NCBI GenBank assembly: GCA_910575035.1
Contig: CAJTDL010000011.1
Coordinates: forward strand, 62,001 to 126,000
DNA: 64,000 nucleotides
Direction: 5' to 3'
DNA from: Lachnospiraceae bacterium
Lineage (GTDB): Bacteria > Bacillota > Clostridia > Lachnospirales > Lachnospiraceae
Part shown: positions 28,126 to 37,625 of the stretch, one piece after another
Position numbering within the stretch: the stretch's first letter is position 1
How the letters are laid out: every line of letters begins with the position of its first letter
Notes under the pieces: model-generated
Told to the model about the DNA's origin: nothing
Database searches by the model: none
What the model saw: only the letters and a program-made list of their open reading frames with translations
Translations under genes and position numbers: made by a program

Positions 28126-29151
28126 ATGGACAGAAACATGCAGGGTTTCGGGATGATGATCAAAAAATTAAAAAAAGACCCGAAAAAAATTGTATTTACA
28201 GAGGGCAGCGACCCTCGTATCTTAGAGGCGGCTTCCCGCCTGCTGGCTTCCAATTTCCTGACGCCGATTTTAATCGGGAACCGTGCAGAGGTGGAAGACG
28301 CTGCTGAAGAGTATGGTTACAACATCCGCGGAGGCGTTATCATAGATCCTGAGGATTATGATGATATAGATAAAATGGTGGAGCTTTTCTGCGAACTGCG
28401 GAAGAGCAAAAATATACAGCCAGACGAAGCCCGCAGGATCCTGGCCCAGGGGAATTATTTTGGGACCATGCTGGTGAAAATGGGCGTTGCGGACTGCCTG
28501 CTGGGCGGCGCTACCTATACGACGGCAGATACGATCCGCCCTGCCCTTCAGCTGATCAAGACCAGGCCAGGGCACAGCATCGTATCTTCCTGCTTTATTT
28601 TGGTACGCCCCTCTGCGACGGGTGAAAATGAAGTGCTGGCAATGGCAGACTGCGCCATCAATATCTGCCCCACGGAAGACGAGCTGGCAGACATTGCTAT
28701 TGTGACGGCAGACTGCGGGCAGCTCTTTGGTATTGATCCAAAGATTGCGTTCTTAAGCTACTCTACTATGGGTTCCGGCAAGGGAGACGATGTGGACAAG
28801 ATGCGCAATGCCGCTGCAAAGGCAAAGGCCAAAAGGCCTGACCTCCCCATTTCCGGTGAAATGCAGTTTGACGCCGCTGTTTCTCCCCGGGTAGCACGCA
28901 CCAAGTGCCCGGATGATGAGGTGGCCGGCCATGCAAACGTATTTGTATTCCCAGATATCAACGCCGGCAATATTGGGTATAAGATTGCACAGCGCCTGGG
29001 GAATTTCGACGCCTATGGGCCCATCCTGATGGGGCTGAACTCACCGATCAACGACTTGTCCAGAGGATGCAATGCGGATGAGGCATACTCTATGGCCATT
29101 ATCACGGCTGCATTAGTAGGGGAAGCAAAAGCGGAGCAGTTATTGAAATAG
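28126..29151 (+). CDS. pta: Phosphate acetyltransferase
   Basis: Makes acetyl phosphate from acetyl-CoA and phosphate, the first step of acetate formation. The 341 residues match the short Pta form: IVFTEGSDPRILEAA at the start, the ATVR-like region, SYSTMGSGKGDDVDK, and the C-terminal FVFPDINAGNIGYKIAQRLG with the acetyl-CoA and phosphate site. A phosphate butyryltransferase is the main alternative, but the PDINAGN and FPDIN pattern favours Pta. The acetate kinase gene usually next to it is missing here. GGAGG is ten bases upstream. It carries a long leader hairpin and a clear terminator, so it is monocistronic. Confidence 0.94.
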   Translation: MDRNMQGFGMMIKKLKKDPKKIVFTEGSDPRILEAASRLLASNFLTPILIGNRAEVEDAAEEYGYNIRGGVIIDPEDYDDIDKMVELFCELRKSKNIQPDEARRILAQGNYFGTMLVKMGVADCLLGGATYTTADTIRPALQLIKTRPGHSIVSSCFILVRPSATGENEVLAMADCAINICPTEDELADIAIVTADCGQLFGIDPKIAFLSYSTMGSGKGDDVDKMRNAAAKAKAKRPDLPISGEMQFDAAVSPRVARTKCPDDEVAGHANVFVFPDINAGNIGYKIAQRLGNFDAYGPILMGLNSPINDLSRGCNADEAYSMAIITAALVGEAKAEQLLK

Positions 29152-29226
29152 GCTGGCCGTTAAAGAGATACTGTTGGCAGAAAACCTGGCTATACAGGAA
29201 TATACAGTGGATATAAGAATTAATAA

Positions 29227-29268
29227 GCCGCATGGACTGAGATTCCCTCTCAGCCATGCGGCTTGTTT
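29227..29268 (+). terminator. Rho-independent terminator of pta
   Basis: GCCGCATGG/CCATGCGGC arms (29227-29235, 29254-29262) with an inner GAGA/TCTC pairing, followed by TTGTTTGGTTTTG. Confidence 0.8.
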
Positions 29269-29321
29269 GGTTTTGTTATTTCTGTTCTTGGAATGTCTGC
29301 CTGGTTCTCTATCTGCTTTCC

Positions 29322-29368
29322 TAAAAACCAGGCTGCAAGCTTATATTGATAGAAATCTTGCAGCCTGG
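29322..29368 (-). terminator. Terminator of the surface-protein gene
   Basis: CCAGGCTGCAAG/CTTGCAGCCTGG arms of 12 bp (29328-29339 and 29357-29368), followed on the minus strand by TTTTTAGG. Confidence 0.85.
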
Positions 29369-29370
29369 AT

Positions 29371-29389
29371 GCCGGATGCAGAAGCTTTT
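29371..29389. repeat. 19-bp match to the end of the 13500-13733 element
   Basis: GCCGGATGCAGAAGCTTTT is identical to both ends of the compound inverted repeat, here without its partner arm. A shorter 14-bp match, CCAGCCGGATGCAG, occurs near 63314. Confidence 0.7.
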
Positions 29390-29401
29390 ACAGGATTTTT
29401 G

Positions 29402-32400
29402 TTATTTTACGCTTCCTGTAAGCCCGCCTTTTTTCAGCAGGCTTGCATAAGCAGCTTTCTTGCTCTTTGGCACTGTTACTTTTGCTTTCTTCGGCACTTT
29501 GGTAAAGGCCTTCTTGCCTACGCTCTTCAATACGGTTGAAGTGATCTTGATAGTCTTCAGGTTCTTATCGTTGGCAAATGCAGCTGCGCCAACCGTCTTT
29601 ACGCCCTTGCCAATCGTCACGGTCTTAAGCTTGCTGCAGTTTTTAAATGCATTCTTGCCGATAGTTGTGACTTTCGAACCAAGGGTTACCTTTGTCAGCT
29701 TGCTGCAGCTCTGGAATGCGCTGGCTCCAATCGTGCTTACATTTGCGCCAAATGTTACCTTTGCCAGCTTGCTGCAGCCCTGGAATGCGCTGGTTCCGAT
29801 TGTTTTTACATTCTTGCTGACAGTCACGGCAGTCAGCTTCTTGCAGCCCATAAATGCCTTGGAATTGATGGCTGTCACCTTAAAGGTATATCCCTGGATC
29901 TTTACTGTACTCTTAATAGAAGCTTTTGTTATGTTCTTTGTCTTTACGCCAGACACGGCAACCGTTCCGTTTTTCGCATCAGACTTTGTCACCTTATAGG
30001 TCACATTGCCTGTGGTATAGCTGGTTCCTTTGGCCGGAACCGGAGCTGTAATGGAGGATACCTTGTAGCCATAGGAATCATTTGCGTTGTTCCCATTGAT
30101 CAGAAGGATTACACTGTCTCCATTTACAGACAATTTTGATGGAAGGGCATTGTTGTATACCACATAATTGTCATTATCATCATATTCTGTGTAATTTCCA
30201 TAGATGGTGTAGTTTCCGTCCTTGTCAATTACATACAGGGTTTCCCCTGGAGCCAATTGGCTCTTGGCATCAAAGGCGATGTTCAGCTTCTTTGCACCGC
30301 TGATCTTGTATGCTTTCATATCAAAGGCTGTATCAAATGGGTGGCGTGTCTCCGGAAGGTTCTTTGTGGAATATGTTACCTTATTCAGCACATTGACAAC
30401 ACAATTCACCCTTGTAACTTCATCACCAGTATTCTTATCCCCGATTACGCATAAATAATCCACAGCCATGTAGCCATTCGTTTCATCTGAAGCCAGAAGC
30501 TTCGGCGCAGTTGCGCTGCATTTTGCGGAAGTACCGCTGATCTTACGGTAATTTCCTGTTGACGGCTCTTTTACATACCATGTATAAGTGTAGCTTCTGT
30601 CAGAAGCTGGATTTGTGATTGCTGCATTCAGCGTAATCTTGTTGCCCTGCTCTGCAAATACCCTGCTGGCTGTCATTTCATAGGATGGATCTAATGTGAA
30701 GTAGTATGCTGCCTTCTCACCCCTGGTGGAAACAGCACAGCGATACCTCCCATAGTCTGCAGACACTAATTTGCTGATGGAATAATTTGCAGATGCCTTA
30801 TTGGCAATATCCACATACTCCAATTTCTCCGGATCCCATTTGCTCCATTGATAGGTAATTTTCTCATTCTTGTTTGCAGATGCCTTTACGAACATTTTGA
30901 CAGAGCCGTTGGATGCAGCCACTACATTGGCACAGCTTGGCACTACCACAAGCCCTGTATTGACATATACATAATAAGCACGTACCTCTGCGTCCCTAAT
31001 TCCGCTGACAGCATCGTATACCCTGCAGGAATAGTAGCCCAGCTTATCCTCTGTGATATTTGTCAGCTTCAATGTGGAGCCTGTCTGGCCATACAGCATC
31101 TTTCCATCCGGCCCATACCACTGGTAAAATACCTCATAGCTCTGGTCGCTGCTTGCGGATGCCTTCAAGGTCACTGAGCCGCCAAAGGATACTTCATATC
31201 CAACAGCATCCTCTGCATACAATGCGTCGCTGCCTACTGTCAGCCCTGTGGTCTTTGACAATTCAATCGTAGCACAGGCTTTGTTCCCGGCAGCATCCGT
31301 TACAACGCACCGATATGTGCCATAGCTGTCATTGGTCACCTTTGCAATCTTATAAGATGCCTCTGTCGCACCGCCAATGGCTTCGTAACGCTCTACATCC
31401 CCATCAACCTCATCATCCCAATATTCTACGTACCTCATCCATTGATATTTTAATGCAAGGCCTTTGCTGCTATTGGCAACAACTGCCAGCTCTGCGCTTT
31501 TTCCAAGGACTGCTGATACCTCGTACTTGCCGTCTTTTGCCCCAACGGTCAGGCCGCTCTCCTCTGTTTCCTCGGAAAGGGTTACCACATAAGTAAAGGC
31601 AAGCGCCCCATCAATGGAAATTTCACATTCATAGCGTGTGATTTCCTTTGTGCCAATCTCGTTGATCGCATAAGTATCTGCTGTTGCGCCATAGATAGGC
31701 TGCCTGTCAAAATATTCATATTCTTCGTGATATATGTCATCATCATCGTAATAGCCGTCTTCCACTTTCTCATTATAACGGTACCACTGATATGACAGAT
31801 TTTCATTGGATGGATTCTTAACCACTGGCTTCAGCACCACATTTTCCCCTAAGGCAACTGTCTTTTTCTCAGATTCTGTTTCCAAGGATGCGTCCGTATA
31901 GCGATAAGTGGTAAACCTCTTTGTAGCGGTATACTCTTTCCCCTGTGCATCCTTGTAGGTTGCCACGCAGGTAACCGTCCCGAAATCGCTTGCCTTCAGG
32001 GCATCCACATGGTAGCTTGCCGTTGTGGCATTGTCAATAGCTTCGCCATAGGAACCCCAACTGTAATCCCCTGTTTGGCGATACCACTGGTATGTCACTG
32101 CAGCATCTGTAATAGCCGCATTGTCTGTTACTATGCGTACGCCATAGTCTGCGCTTGCCCCAACCTTTTTGTACTGTTCCTGCGGCTTTGTAGCCTCTAA
32201 GCCAAAGCTGTAAGGCTTCTCTACAGAGAACTGGAAGGTATGGGAAGCGGAAATATTGTTCCCCTCATCATCCACAGTCTTAAATGTGGCAATACACTTA
32301 TAGTCTGTATAATCACGGTCATTATTTATGGTCACAGAGTATGCATTGGTCTTTTCGTTCAGAAGCTCCCAATTCTCGTTTGTATAGGAGTAGCTATTGT

Positions 32401-34039
32401 AATAATGCCTTTCAGAGCGATACCACTCGTAAAATACCTCTGTCCCCTGTGAAACCTGGATATCCACCTTCAGGTCTGCCTTCTCCCCTATAGCTTTGGT
32501 ACACCTGGTATAATCCGGCGTATAGGCAATATAGTCCACAGCTTTTTTTACAAGCTTAAATTCCACCTGCTGAGACTTGGTGCTGTCCTGCACAGTTACC
32601 CGATACTCCCCATAGCTGCCCTCAGATACATTAGGGATTGTGAGGGACGCCGTGCTGGCTGCGCCTGCCACTGCCTCATATGCGCCTGTAGAAGCATTCT
32701 TCTTCTCCCACTTATAGGTAATCGGGCACAGCTGGGTATTTTTGTTCCCTGCAACCACCTCAAGCTTTGCAGCAGAGCCAATCACTGCAGAAACGGTTGG
32801 GTTCTTTGCATAGGCATTCAAATCAGAATCACATTTTACTGTGAAATTCAAGTCCCTCTCTTCTACTACCTGCGGTTTCCCATTTTCCATACGCTGGCAT
32901 ACTGCACGGCACATATAATGGCCAGTGATATCCTCATATTTGTCCCCCTTTTTGCCGGACAGGTTCAGGATGTCTTTATCCTTTGCTTCTTTCACCTCAC
33001 TATAATAAATATAAACCTTGATCCAATCCCCATTGTCATCCCATTTACCGGATTCTTCCCTCAGGTCATTGGCTGGCTCCTTAAAATTGGGATCAACAAA
33101 GACCACATCATAATTGCCAGTCTGCTCATTGTATTTCTCTGTAATCTGCGCAGATGCAATCTCCTTATACCATGTCCTTGTAACAGTAAGATCTGCGCCT
33201 CCCTCTGATTTTACATATAAAGTAGCGTCTGCTCCAGGCTCAATGGTAACTGTGCCATCATTACTATCCCATTTTATGAAGTTTTCCATTACCTGGAACC
33301 TATAGTCGTGGCTTTCTACTTCTTTTCCATCCTTCTCAACCGTCACCTTCAGGTAATATTCCTTAAAGTCATTACTGTCCTTTGGCGCCACTTCCAGAGA
33401 AGCTGCCTGGCCAAGAGAAGCTGTCCCCCCCTCGCTGGTCCAGTTGTATTTCAGCGTATATCCAGCGTCCACCTCTGCTTCAATTGACAGTGTCGCCTTT
33501 TCCCCAATATTAAGGTATGAATTAACTCCTGTAATTGCATTTACCTTATAACCAGAGGCTGGAGCCGTCCTGAAAATACGGGTTTGGGAAGCCTGCTGGG
33601 GAGCGCCCTCACTCAGCCTTGGCGTAACCACGCACTTATAATAGGTATCATACTCACTGACCCTTACTTTAAAAGTATTGGTGTTTTCTTTATCCAGCTT
33701 TGTCTCTTTCCCATCCTTTGCGACAGAATACCATTGATAGTCTATGCCAGAGCATATATCCTCATCATTTACCCAGGCACGTACCTTAAAGGTCGCCGTC
33801 CCATTCAGCCGTACGCTCGTTACCGTTTCCTGCTCTATTGGATCGTCTATTGTTATGGATGACTGCCCTGCAAGAGCGTCTTCTGCCAATGCAGCTTCTT
33901 GGGCTGTAAACAGGGAGCCCGCCTGCTGCCCTGCCTCTAACTCTGCTGCCCTTACTGTGTCCGCCATTCCTCCAGGCAACGATGTCACAGCCACTGCTGC
34001 TGCCAGGGAGAATGTAAGAAACCTTCTTCTCAATCTCAT
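29402..34039 (-). CDS. Large secreted protein: Ig-like repeats plus BspA-type leucine-rich repeats
   Basis: A 1545-residue predicted surface or secreted protein. A signal peptide covers about 1-32, with cleavage likely after RAA. About eleven Ig-like repeats of 90-110 residues follow, each with a YQWYR-type strand and later a YRC or YKC strand such as GTYRCVV and DYGRYRCAV. The C-terminal part (about 1400-1545) has five 23-residue BspA/LRR_5 repeats of the form FxGCSKLxxVTxGxxVxxIG. No LPXTG or other wall anchor is seen, so attachment is unclear. Such proteins often bind host or bacterial ligands, but the ligand is unknown. Its promoter is covered by TTTAGTAC-type boxes shared with the divergent XRE gene. 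Confidence 0.9.
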   Translation of the reverse strand: MRLRRRFLTFSLAAAVAVTSLPGGMADTVRAAELEAGQQAGSLFTAQEAALAEDALAGQSSITIDDPIEQETVTSVRLNGTATFKVRAWVNDEDICSGIDYQWYSVAKDGKETKLDKENTNTFKVRVSEYDTYYKCVVTPRLSEGAPQQASQTRIFRTAPASGYKVNAITGVNSYLNIGEKATLSIEAEVDAGYTLKYNWTSEGGTASLGQAASLEVAPKDSNDFKEYYLKVTVEKDGKEVESHDYRFQVMENFIKWDSNDGTVTIEPGADATLYVKSEGGADLTVTRTWYKEIASAQITEKYNEQTGNYDVVFVDPNFKEPANDLREESGKWDDNGDWIKVYIYYSEVKEAKDKDILNLSGKKGDKYEDITGHYMCRAVCQRMENGKPQVVEERDLNFTVKCDSDLNAYAKNPTVSAVIGSAAKLEVVAGNKNTQLCPITYKWEKKNASTGAYEAVAGAASTASLTIPNVSEGSYGEYRVTVQDSTKSQQVEFKLVKKAVDYIAYTPDYTRCTKAIGEKADLKVDIQVSQGTEVFYEWYRSERHYYNSYSYTNENWELLNEKTNAYSVTINNDRDYTDYKCIATFKTVDDEGNNISASHTFQFSVEKPYSFGLEATKPQEQYKKVGASADYGVRIVTDNAAITDAAVTYQWYRQTGDYSWGSYGEAIDNATTASYHVDALKASDFGTVTCVATYKDAQGKEYTATKRFTTYRYTDASLETESEKKTVALGENVVLKPVVKNPSNENLSYQWYRYNEKVEDGYYDDDDIYHEEYEYFDRQPIYGATADTYAINEIGTKEITRYECEISIDGALAFTYVVTLSEETEESGLTVGAKDGKYEVSAVLGKSAELAVVANSSKGLALKYQWMRYVEYWDDEVDGDVERYEAIGGATEASYKIAKVTNDSYGTYRCVVTDAAGNKACATIELSKTTGLTVGSDALYAEDAVGYEVSFGGSVTLKASASSDQSYEVFYQWYGPDGKMLYGQTGSTLKLTNITEDKLGYYSCRVYDAVSGIRDAEVRAYYVYVNTGLVVVPSCANVVAASNGSVKMFVKASANKNEKITYQWSKWDPEKLEYVDIANKASANYSISKLVSADYGRYRCAVSTRGEKAAYYFTLDPSYEMTASRVFAEQGNKITLNAAITNPASDRSYTYTWYVKEPSTGNYRKISGTSAKCSATAPKLLASDETNGYMAVDYLCVIGDKNTGDEVTRVNCVVNVLNKVTYSTKNLPETRHPFDTAFDMKAYKISGAKKLNIAFDAKSQLAPGETLYVIDKDGNYTIYGNYTEYDDNDNYVVYNNALPSKLSVNGDSVILLINGNNANDSYGYKVSSITAPVPAKGTSYTTGNVTYKVTKSDAKNGTVAVSGVKTKNITKASIKSTVKIQGYTFKVTAINSKAFMGCKKLTAVTVSKNVKTIGTSAFQGCSKLAKVTFGANVSTIGASAFQSCSKLTKVTLGSKVTTIGKNAFKNCSKLKTVTIGKGVKTVGAAAFANDKNLKTIKITSTVLKSVGKKAFTKVPKKAKVTVPKSKKAAYASLLKKGGLTGSVK

Positions 34040-34232
34040 CTTATTGACCTCCTATTTTCATACATATAGCAGCTTCTCTGCCATAAAATCCATTTATTGC
34101 AAAAGGCCTCTCCATCCTGTTCCTCCTTCCCAGGGCATGATATTCCAAAACCTGCCTGTTCCCCATTACCCTTGTCCATAAGCCTCATTGCCGCTTAAAA
34201 TTTCCTTTTATTTCCAGAAATTTCTAACCCTT

Positions 34233-34281
34233 ATTTTAGTACAAATCTTTACTAAAGTCAATAGTAAATATATGTACTAAA
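34233..34281 (-). promoter_or_regulatory. Surface-protein promoter overlapped by inverted TTTAGTAC operators
   Basis: Minus-strand TTGACT (34256-34261) and TAAAAT (34233-34238) are spaced 17 bp. TTTAGTAC (34235-34242) and its inverse GTACTAAA (34274-34281) flank it, with further half sites TTTACTAAAG and ATAGTAAAT between. The boxes cover both promoter elements and lie upstream of the XRE gene, so they are good candidates for its binding sites. Confidence 0.7.
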
Positions 34282-34342
34282 GCGAAGGATATGCATATTC
34301 GCTATGTTACATTAAAAAAAATTTTAAGATAAGGAGGATTTC

Positions 34343-34585
34343 ATGAAATATGTACAGCGCATGCGCAACTTAAGAGAGGACCATGACAAAACACAGCAGG
34401 AAATTGCAGATATTTTGGGCACATCGCAGACAATGTATGCACGGTATGAGCGGGGAGCCAACGAGCTCCCCATCCACCATTTGCTGACGTTATGCGCCTT
34501 TTACCGTGTTTCTGCCGATTATTTTCTGGGGCTATCCGATGTCAAGCACCCCTACCATCCACACAGAAAATCCCCAAAAAAGTAA
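34343..34585 (+). CDS. XRE family transcriptional regulator
   Basis: An 80-residue single-domain repressor. The helix-turn-helix is KTQQEIADILGTSQTMYARYERGANELP, followed by LLTLCAFYRVSADYFLGLSD, as in phage Cro/CI-like proteins. AAGGAGG precedes the ATG. It is divergent from the 1545-residue surface protein, and the intergenic boxes at 34235-34281 suggest that it controls that gene and perhaps itself. No other domain is present. Confidence 0.93.
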   Translation: MKYVQRMRNLREDHDKTQQEIADILGTSQTMYARYERGANELPIHHLLTLCAFYRVSADYFLGLSDVKHPYHPHRKSPKK

Positions 34586-34606
34586 AAAAGAATTGCCTTT
34601 ACATGA

Positions 34607-34636
34607 AAACAGGCAGCCTGCCCCTTGCAGGCTGCC
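34607..34636 (-). terminator. Hairpin terminator between convergent XRE and cNMP-domain genes
   Basis: GGCAGCCTG/CAGGCTGCC (34612-34620 and 34628-34636). The minus-strand side is followed by TGTTTTC. On the plus side a T-tract comes only about 20 bp later. Confidence 0.65.
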
Positions 34637-34681
34637 CATAATCCAGCAGCATTTTTTCCTATTAATATAGTTATATAAACC

Positions 34682-36949
34682 CTACATACTGTAGAAGTCC
34701 AGGTTCATCTGCAGCTCATCTGTGATCTCCCCGCCCTTCTTCTGGTAGCGGTCGTACCATGCTTCCACATGGTGAGCCTTACGCCCATTCAGGATATCGA
34801 ACTTCCCAAACATTTCCTGATAGGTAGGGTTTGCCGACAATGTCTGCCGAATCCCTTTGCTGAAGGGGCAATACCGGAAGATAATGTCTCTGGCCACCTT
34901 ATTCAGGCGGAAGCTCCCTTTGGACTCATAACGGATCCAGCTCTGGTAATCCTTTACGAAAACCTCGCGGTAATTGTTCTTAGCTTTCTGCAGGCTCTTT
35001 TTCACCTTATCCTTAGCATCTGCAGACAGTTCTGGATTCTTCCGGTAATACTGGATATAATCGCTGTATTCTGATGTGAGGGACGCCTCTGTAATATCAT
35101 TCCAGCGTGCTCCCTGGATCTTACGGCACATCTCCCAACGGAACCTGCCTGCCACATCCACCATCAGCTCTGGTACATCTGACCCTGTGAGGATGGGGAA
35201 AATAAACCTGGCCTGGGTATCCTTACGGATCCCCGCTGTCTCCTGCCACATCATGGCCTTGGTTCCTGCGTTGGGCATTAATATAATGTAAGGAAGCACT
35301 TCTTTTTGGATCACCTCCCGGTTCACATCATGTTCTGGGTCTGAGAAGCCCACTTCCCGGTAGAACAGGGAATAATCTATTTTCCTAATCTCATCCAAGG
35401 CGCCGTTTGCCTTCTCTGCTGTCATCAGCATCTTCTCTGCTGAGCCGACAATATCATCCTCACACAAAATGGGACAATAGGTGGAAATCCGCCCATAGGT
35501 AGCCCGGTTAGTAGAAACAAACATATTGCGCAGTTCAAACTCCACCTTCTTACGGTTGTCATTCTGCAGTTTCGGCAAATCCTCCGCCTTAATGTCCCCC
35601 GTCTTCTTCTGTTCATTCAGGAATCCCATATAATCCATATCAAACTCATTGCGGGAAGGCTCGTTCTCCCCCCGGAAAATACTCAGCAGCCATTCGTAAA
35701 TCGTAAATACATTCTCTGCCTTGCAGCGGTAAAGCTCCTGGGTCATGTCATAAAGGCTGTGGGCATTCTCCTCCCCTGCCAGCCCCTCATCCACAAACCC
35801 AAAATTCATAAACATTTTCACACCCACTGGTATACGGCCGCCTTTCAGGGAACGGAAAAATGCCAGCTCATAGATATCGTAGAAATCCTGGGTCAGCGTC
35901 CGGCGCAGCTTCCGGATATTATCTGTAGAGGCATACAGGTCTGGAAGCTCCTTATACTCCTGAAGGGTGCTGCGGAAGCTCTTCGCCTTATCCTCTGGGT
36001 ATCCTGCATAGTCCAGAATCTGGCTCAAGTAGTCAAAGCCCTCTTCATACTCTTCTTCTCCCGGATCAAAATCAGACTCTCCCAAATTCCCCTGGTTGAA
36101 GTCGTAGCCCTTATATTCCTCAAAGCAGTCCTTCATCACCTTTTCTTCGTACATACGGCTTCCATCCGCAAAATTCATAATGCCAGAAATCCTCTGCTGC
36201 ACATCCCCAATATCAATGCCTGTGGAAGATGCTTTCCTGGCCAGTTCGAAATACAGCTGGAACAGGTTTTCTGTTTCAGAGGAAAGCAGCAGCTCCCGAT
36301 GGGTATGCAGATAATCCTTCAGCTCTTGAATCTGGGACAAGGCCTTGCGCACCCAGCTCACCGCATTCAGTATCACCCCAATGCCAATGTCATAATCCCT
36401 TGACAAGAACTGATCCATAGATTTCAGGGAAACATCCGACATGCGTTTGTAATATGCAATCACCCAGCCCCCAATTGGGTCTTTTAACTGCACAGGCATC
36501 AGGGAACCCATCCGCTTAAAGGGCTTTTCCATGATTCCATAATCGCTGCAGAATTTCTGGTATTCCCCATAATATTCCATCAAAAACTTGTAGTACTCCT
36601 GTGCCTTGCGGTAAACCATGGCATATTTTTCCATAAGCATTGCTGCCTGATGCATAGCCGACATAGCAAAAACTGCCACATATTTCCCTTCCATTTCAAA
36701 TATCTTCTTGTAATCCCCAACCCCCTTATACGGATAAATGTAAAAAAGGCAGTCTGTATTTGCCACATAGTCGCATAAATAGCTGTCTGAAAGCCCTTCC
36801 ATCATCCCAACAATGCTCCCTGGCTCCAGAATGATCTCATCATTTTTAAAAATAGCCCGGACACTGCCCTGTAGCACCACAAAAAGCCCCCTTAGCTTTT
36901 CCCCTTTCCTTAAAAAACACTTTCCTTTACCCACTTTAACAGTTTCCAT
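34682..36949 (-). CDS. Large protein with an N-terminal degenerate cyclic-nucleotide-binding fold, unknown function
   Basis: A 755-residue soluble protein. Residues about 5-100 resemble a cNMP-binding beta-roll (KGKCFLRKGEKLRGLFVVLQGSVRAIF), but where cAMP receptors have the phosphate cassette with GE...RxA this one reads GMMEGLSDSYLCDYVANTD, so ordinary cAMP binding is doubtful. The remaining 650 residues look alpha-helical and acidic, with no motif I recognise, no helix-turn-helix and no membrane segment. I start at the ATG at 36949, which has AGGAGGAAC upstream. It follows the HAAS/DUF1700 gene by 20 bp and is likely cotranscribed. Homologues are to my knowledge limited to Lachnospiraceae-like genomes, but I cannot search here. 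Confidence 0.85.
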   Translation of the reverse strand: METVKVGKGKCFLRKGEKLRGLFVVLQGSVRAIFKNDEIILEPGSIVGMMEGLSDSYLCDYVANTDCLFYIYPYKGVGDYKKIFEMEGKYVAVFAMSAMHQAAMLMEKYAMVYRKAQEYYKFLMEYYGEYQKFCSDYGIMEKPFKRMGSLMPVQLKDPIGGWVIAYYKRMSDVSLKSMDQFLSRDYDIGIGVILNAVSWVRKALSQIQELKDYLHTHRELLLSSETENLFQLYFELARKASSTGIDIGDVQQRISGIMNFADGSRMYEEKVMKDCFEEYKGYDFNQGNLGESDFDPGEEEYEEGFDYLSQILDYAGYPEDKAKSFRSTLQEYKELPDLYASTDNIRKLRRTLTQDFYDIYELAFFRSLKGGRIPVGVKMFMNFGFVDEGLAGEENAHSLYDMTQELYRCKAENVFTIYEWLLSIFRGENEPSRNEFDMDYMGFLNEQKKTGDIKAEDLPKLQNDNRKKVEFELRNMFVSTNRATYGRISTYCPILCEDDIVGSAEKMLMTAEKANGALDEIRKIDYSLFYREVGFSDPEHDVNREVIQKEVLPYIILMPNAGTKAMMWQETAGIRKDTQARFIFPILTGSDVPELMVDVAGRFRWEMCRKIQGARWNDITEASLTSEYSDYIQYYRKNPELSADAKDKVKKSLQKAKNNYREVFVKDYQSWIRYESKGSFRLNKVARDIIFRYCPFSKGIRQTLSANPTYQEMFGKFDILNGRKAHHVEAWYDRYQKKGGEITDELQMNLDFYSM

Positions 36950-36969
36950 AATGTTCCTCCTGTATTCCA

Positions 36970-37452
36970 TTATCGTCTATTGCCAAAAATGATAGAACAT
37001 ATCAGCATTATCAGTATTGCAGGGGCTATAATCGGCAGCAAAAATGCCACTACATTTGCCACCACCACAATCACTAGGGCTGCTAATAGAAACAGAAGTA
37101 ACTTCCCATACCAGGTATTCAGCTTCAGCTTTCCAAAACGCACATCCCAACCATTCTGACGGGAATAGCCTGCGCGGAAGCCCCTTTGGCTCCCAACATA
37201 GTCCTCACGGTCTTCTTCCCAGCCATACTGCCCACCCAAAGACGGGCCGAACTGCTCTGTGGTATCAATCAAGGTCTTGGCAATCAGCCTGGGATTCCCA
37301 AGGCGGGCAATCACCTCTTCCTCACTGCTCCCCTTCCTGGACTCCTCCATAATATAACTGCCATAATACTTGACATGCCGATCCACGGCCTCCCGGCTCA
37401 TCTCCCCTCGCAGGGCAATCTGCAACTCATGTAAAAATTCCTGCCTTGTCAT
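36970..37452 (-). CDS. HAAS/DUF1700 family membrane protein
   Basis: A 160-residue protein with an N-terminal HAAS-type helical domain (TRQEFLHELQIAL...RHVKYYGSYIMEES...EEEVIARLGNPRLIAKTLI) and a C-terminal hydrophobic stretch of about 45 residues, probably two membrane segments (LLFLLAALVIVVVANVVAFL and PIIAPAILIMLIC). HAAS proteins often pair with PadR-type regulators that sense membrane or envelope stress; no PadR gene is here. Its partner is instead the degenerate-cNMP protein 20 bp downstream. Function is not known. Confidence 0.85.
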   Translation of the reverse strand: MTRQEFLHELQIALRGEMSREAVDRHVKYYGSYIMEESRKGSSEEEVIARLGNPRLIAKTLIDTTEQFGPSLGGQYGWEEDREDYVGSQRGFRAGYSRQNGWDVRFGKLKLNTWYGKLLLFLLAALVIVVVANVVAFLLPIIAPAILIMLICSIIFGNRR

Positions 37453-37565
37453 GAATGTTCTCCTACTTGTCGCTTCGCTTTACGCTCTATTTTTTGAACT
37501 GATACCTATTTTACCACACCGTAGCAATTATTTCACCACTTTTCCCAAAATTTTTTAAAAATCTA

Positions 37566-37594
37566 TTGACAAGGGCAAAAAACTAAGGTAGAAT
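37566..37594 (+). promoter_or_regulatory. Promoter of tRNA-Arg
   Basis: Perfect TTGACA (37566-37571) and TAGAAT (37589-37594) with a 17-bp spacer, about 30 bp before the tRNA. Confidence 0.88.
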
Positions 37595-37625
37595 AAATAA
37601 CGTTCAATGCGGACAACATCATTAT

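Noticed and set aside
28126-29151. Phosphate butyryltransferase
   Set aside because: Sequence blocks such as FVFPDINAGNIGYK and the length fit Pta; no buk gene is adjacent.
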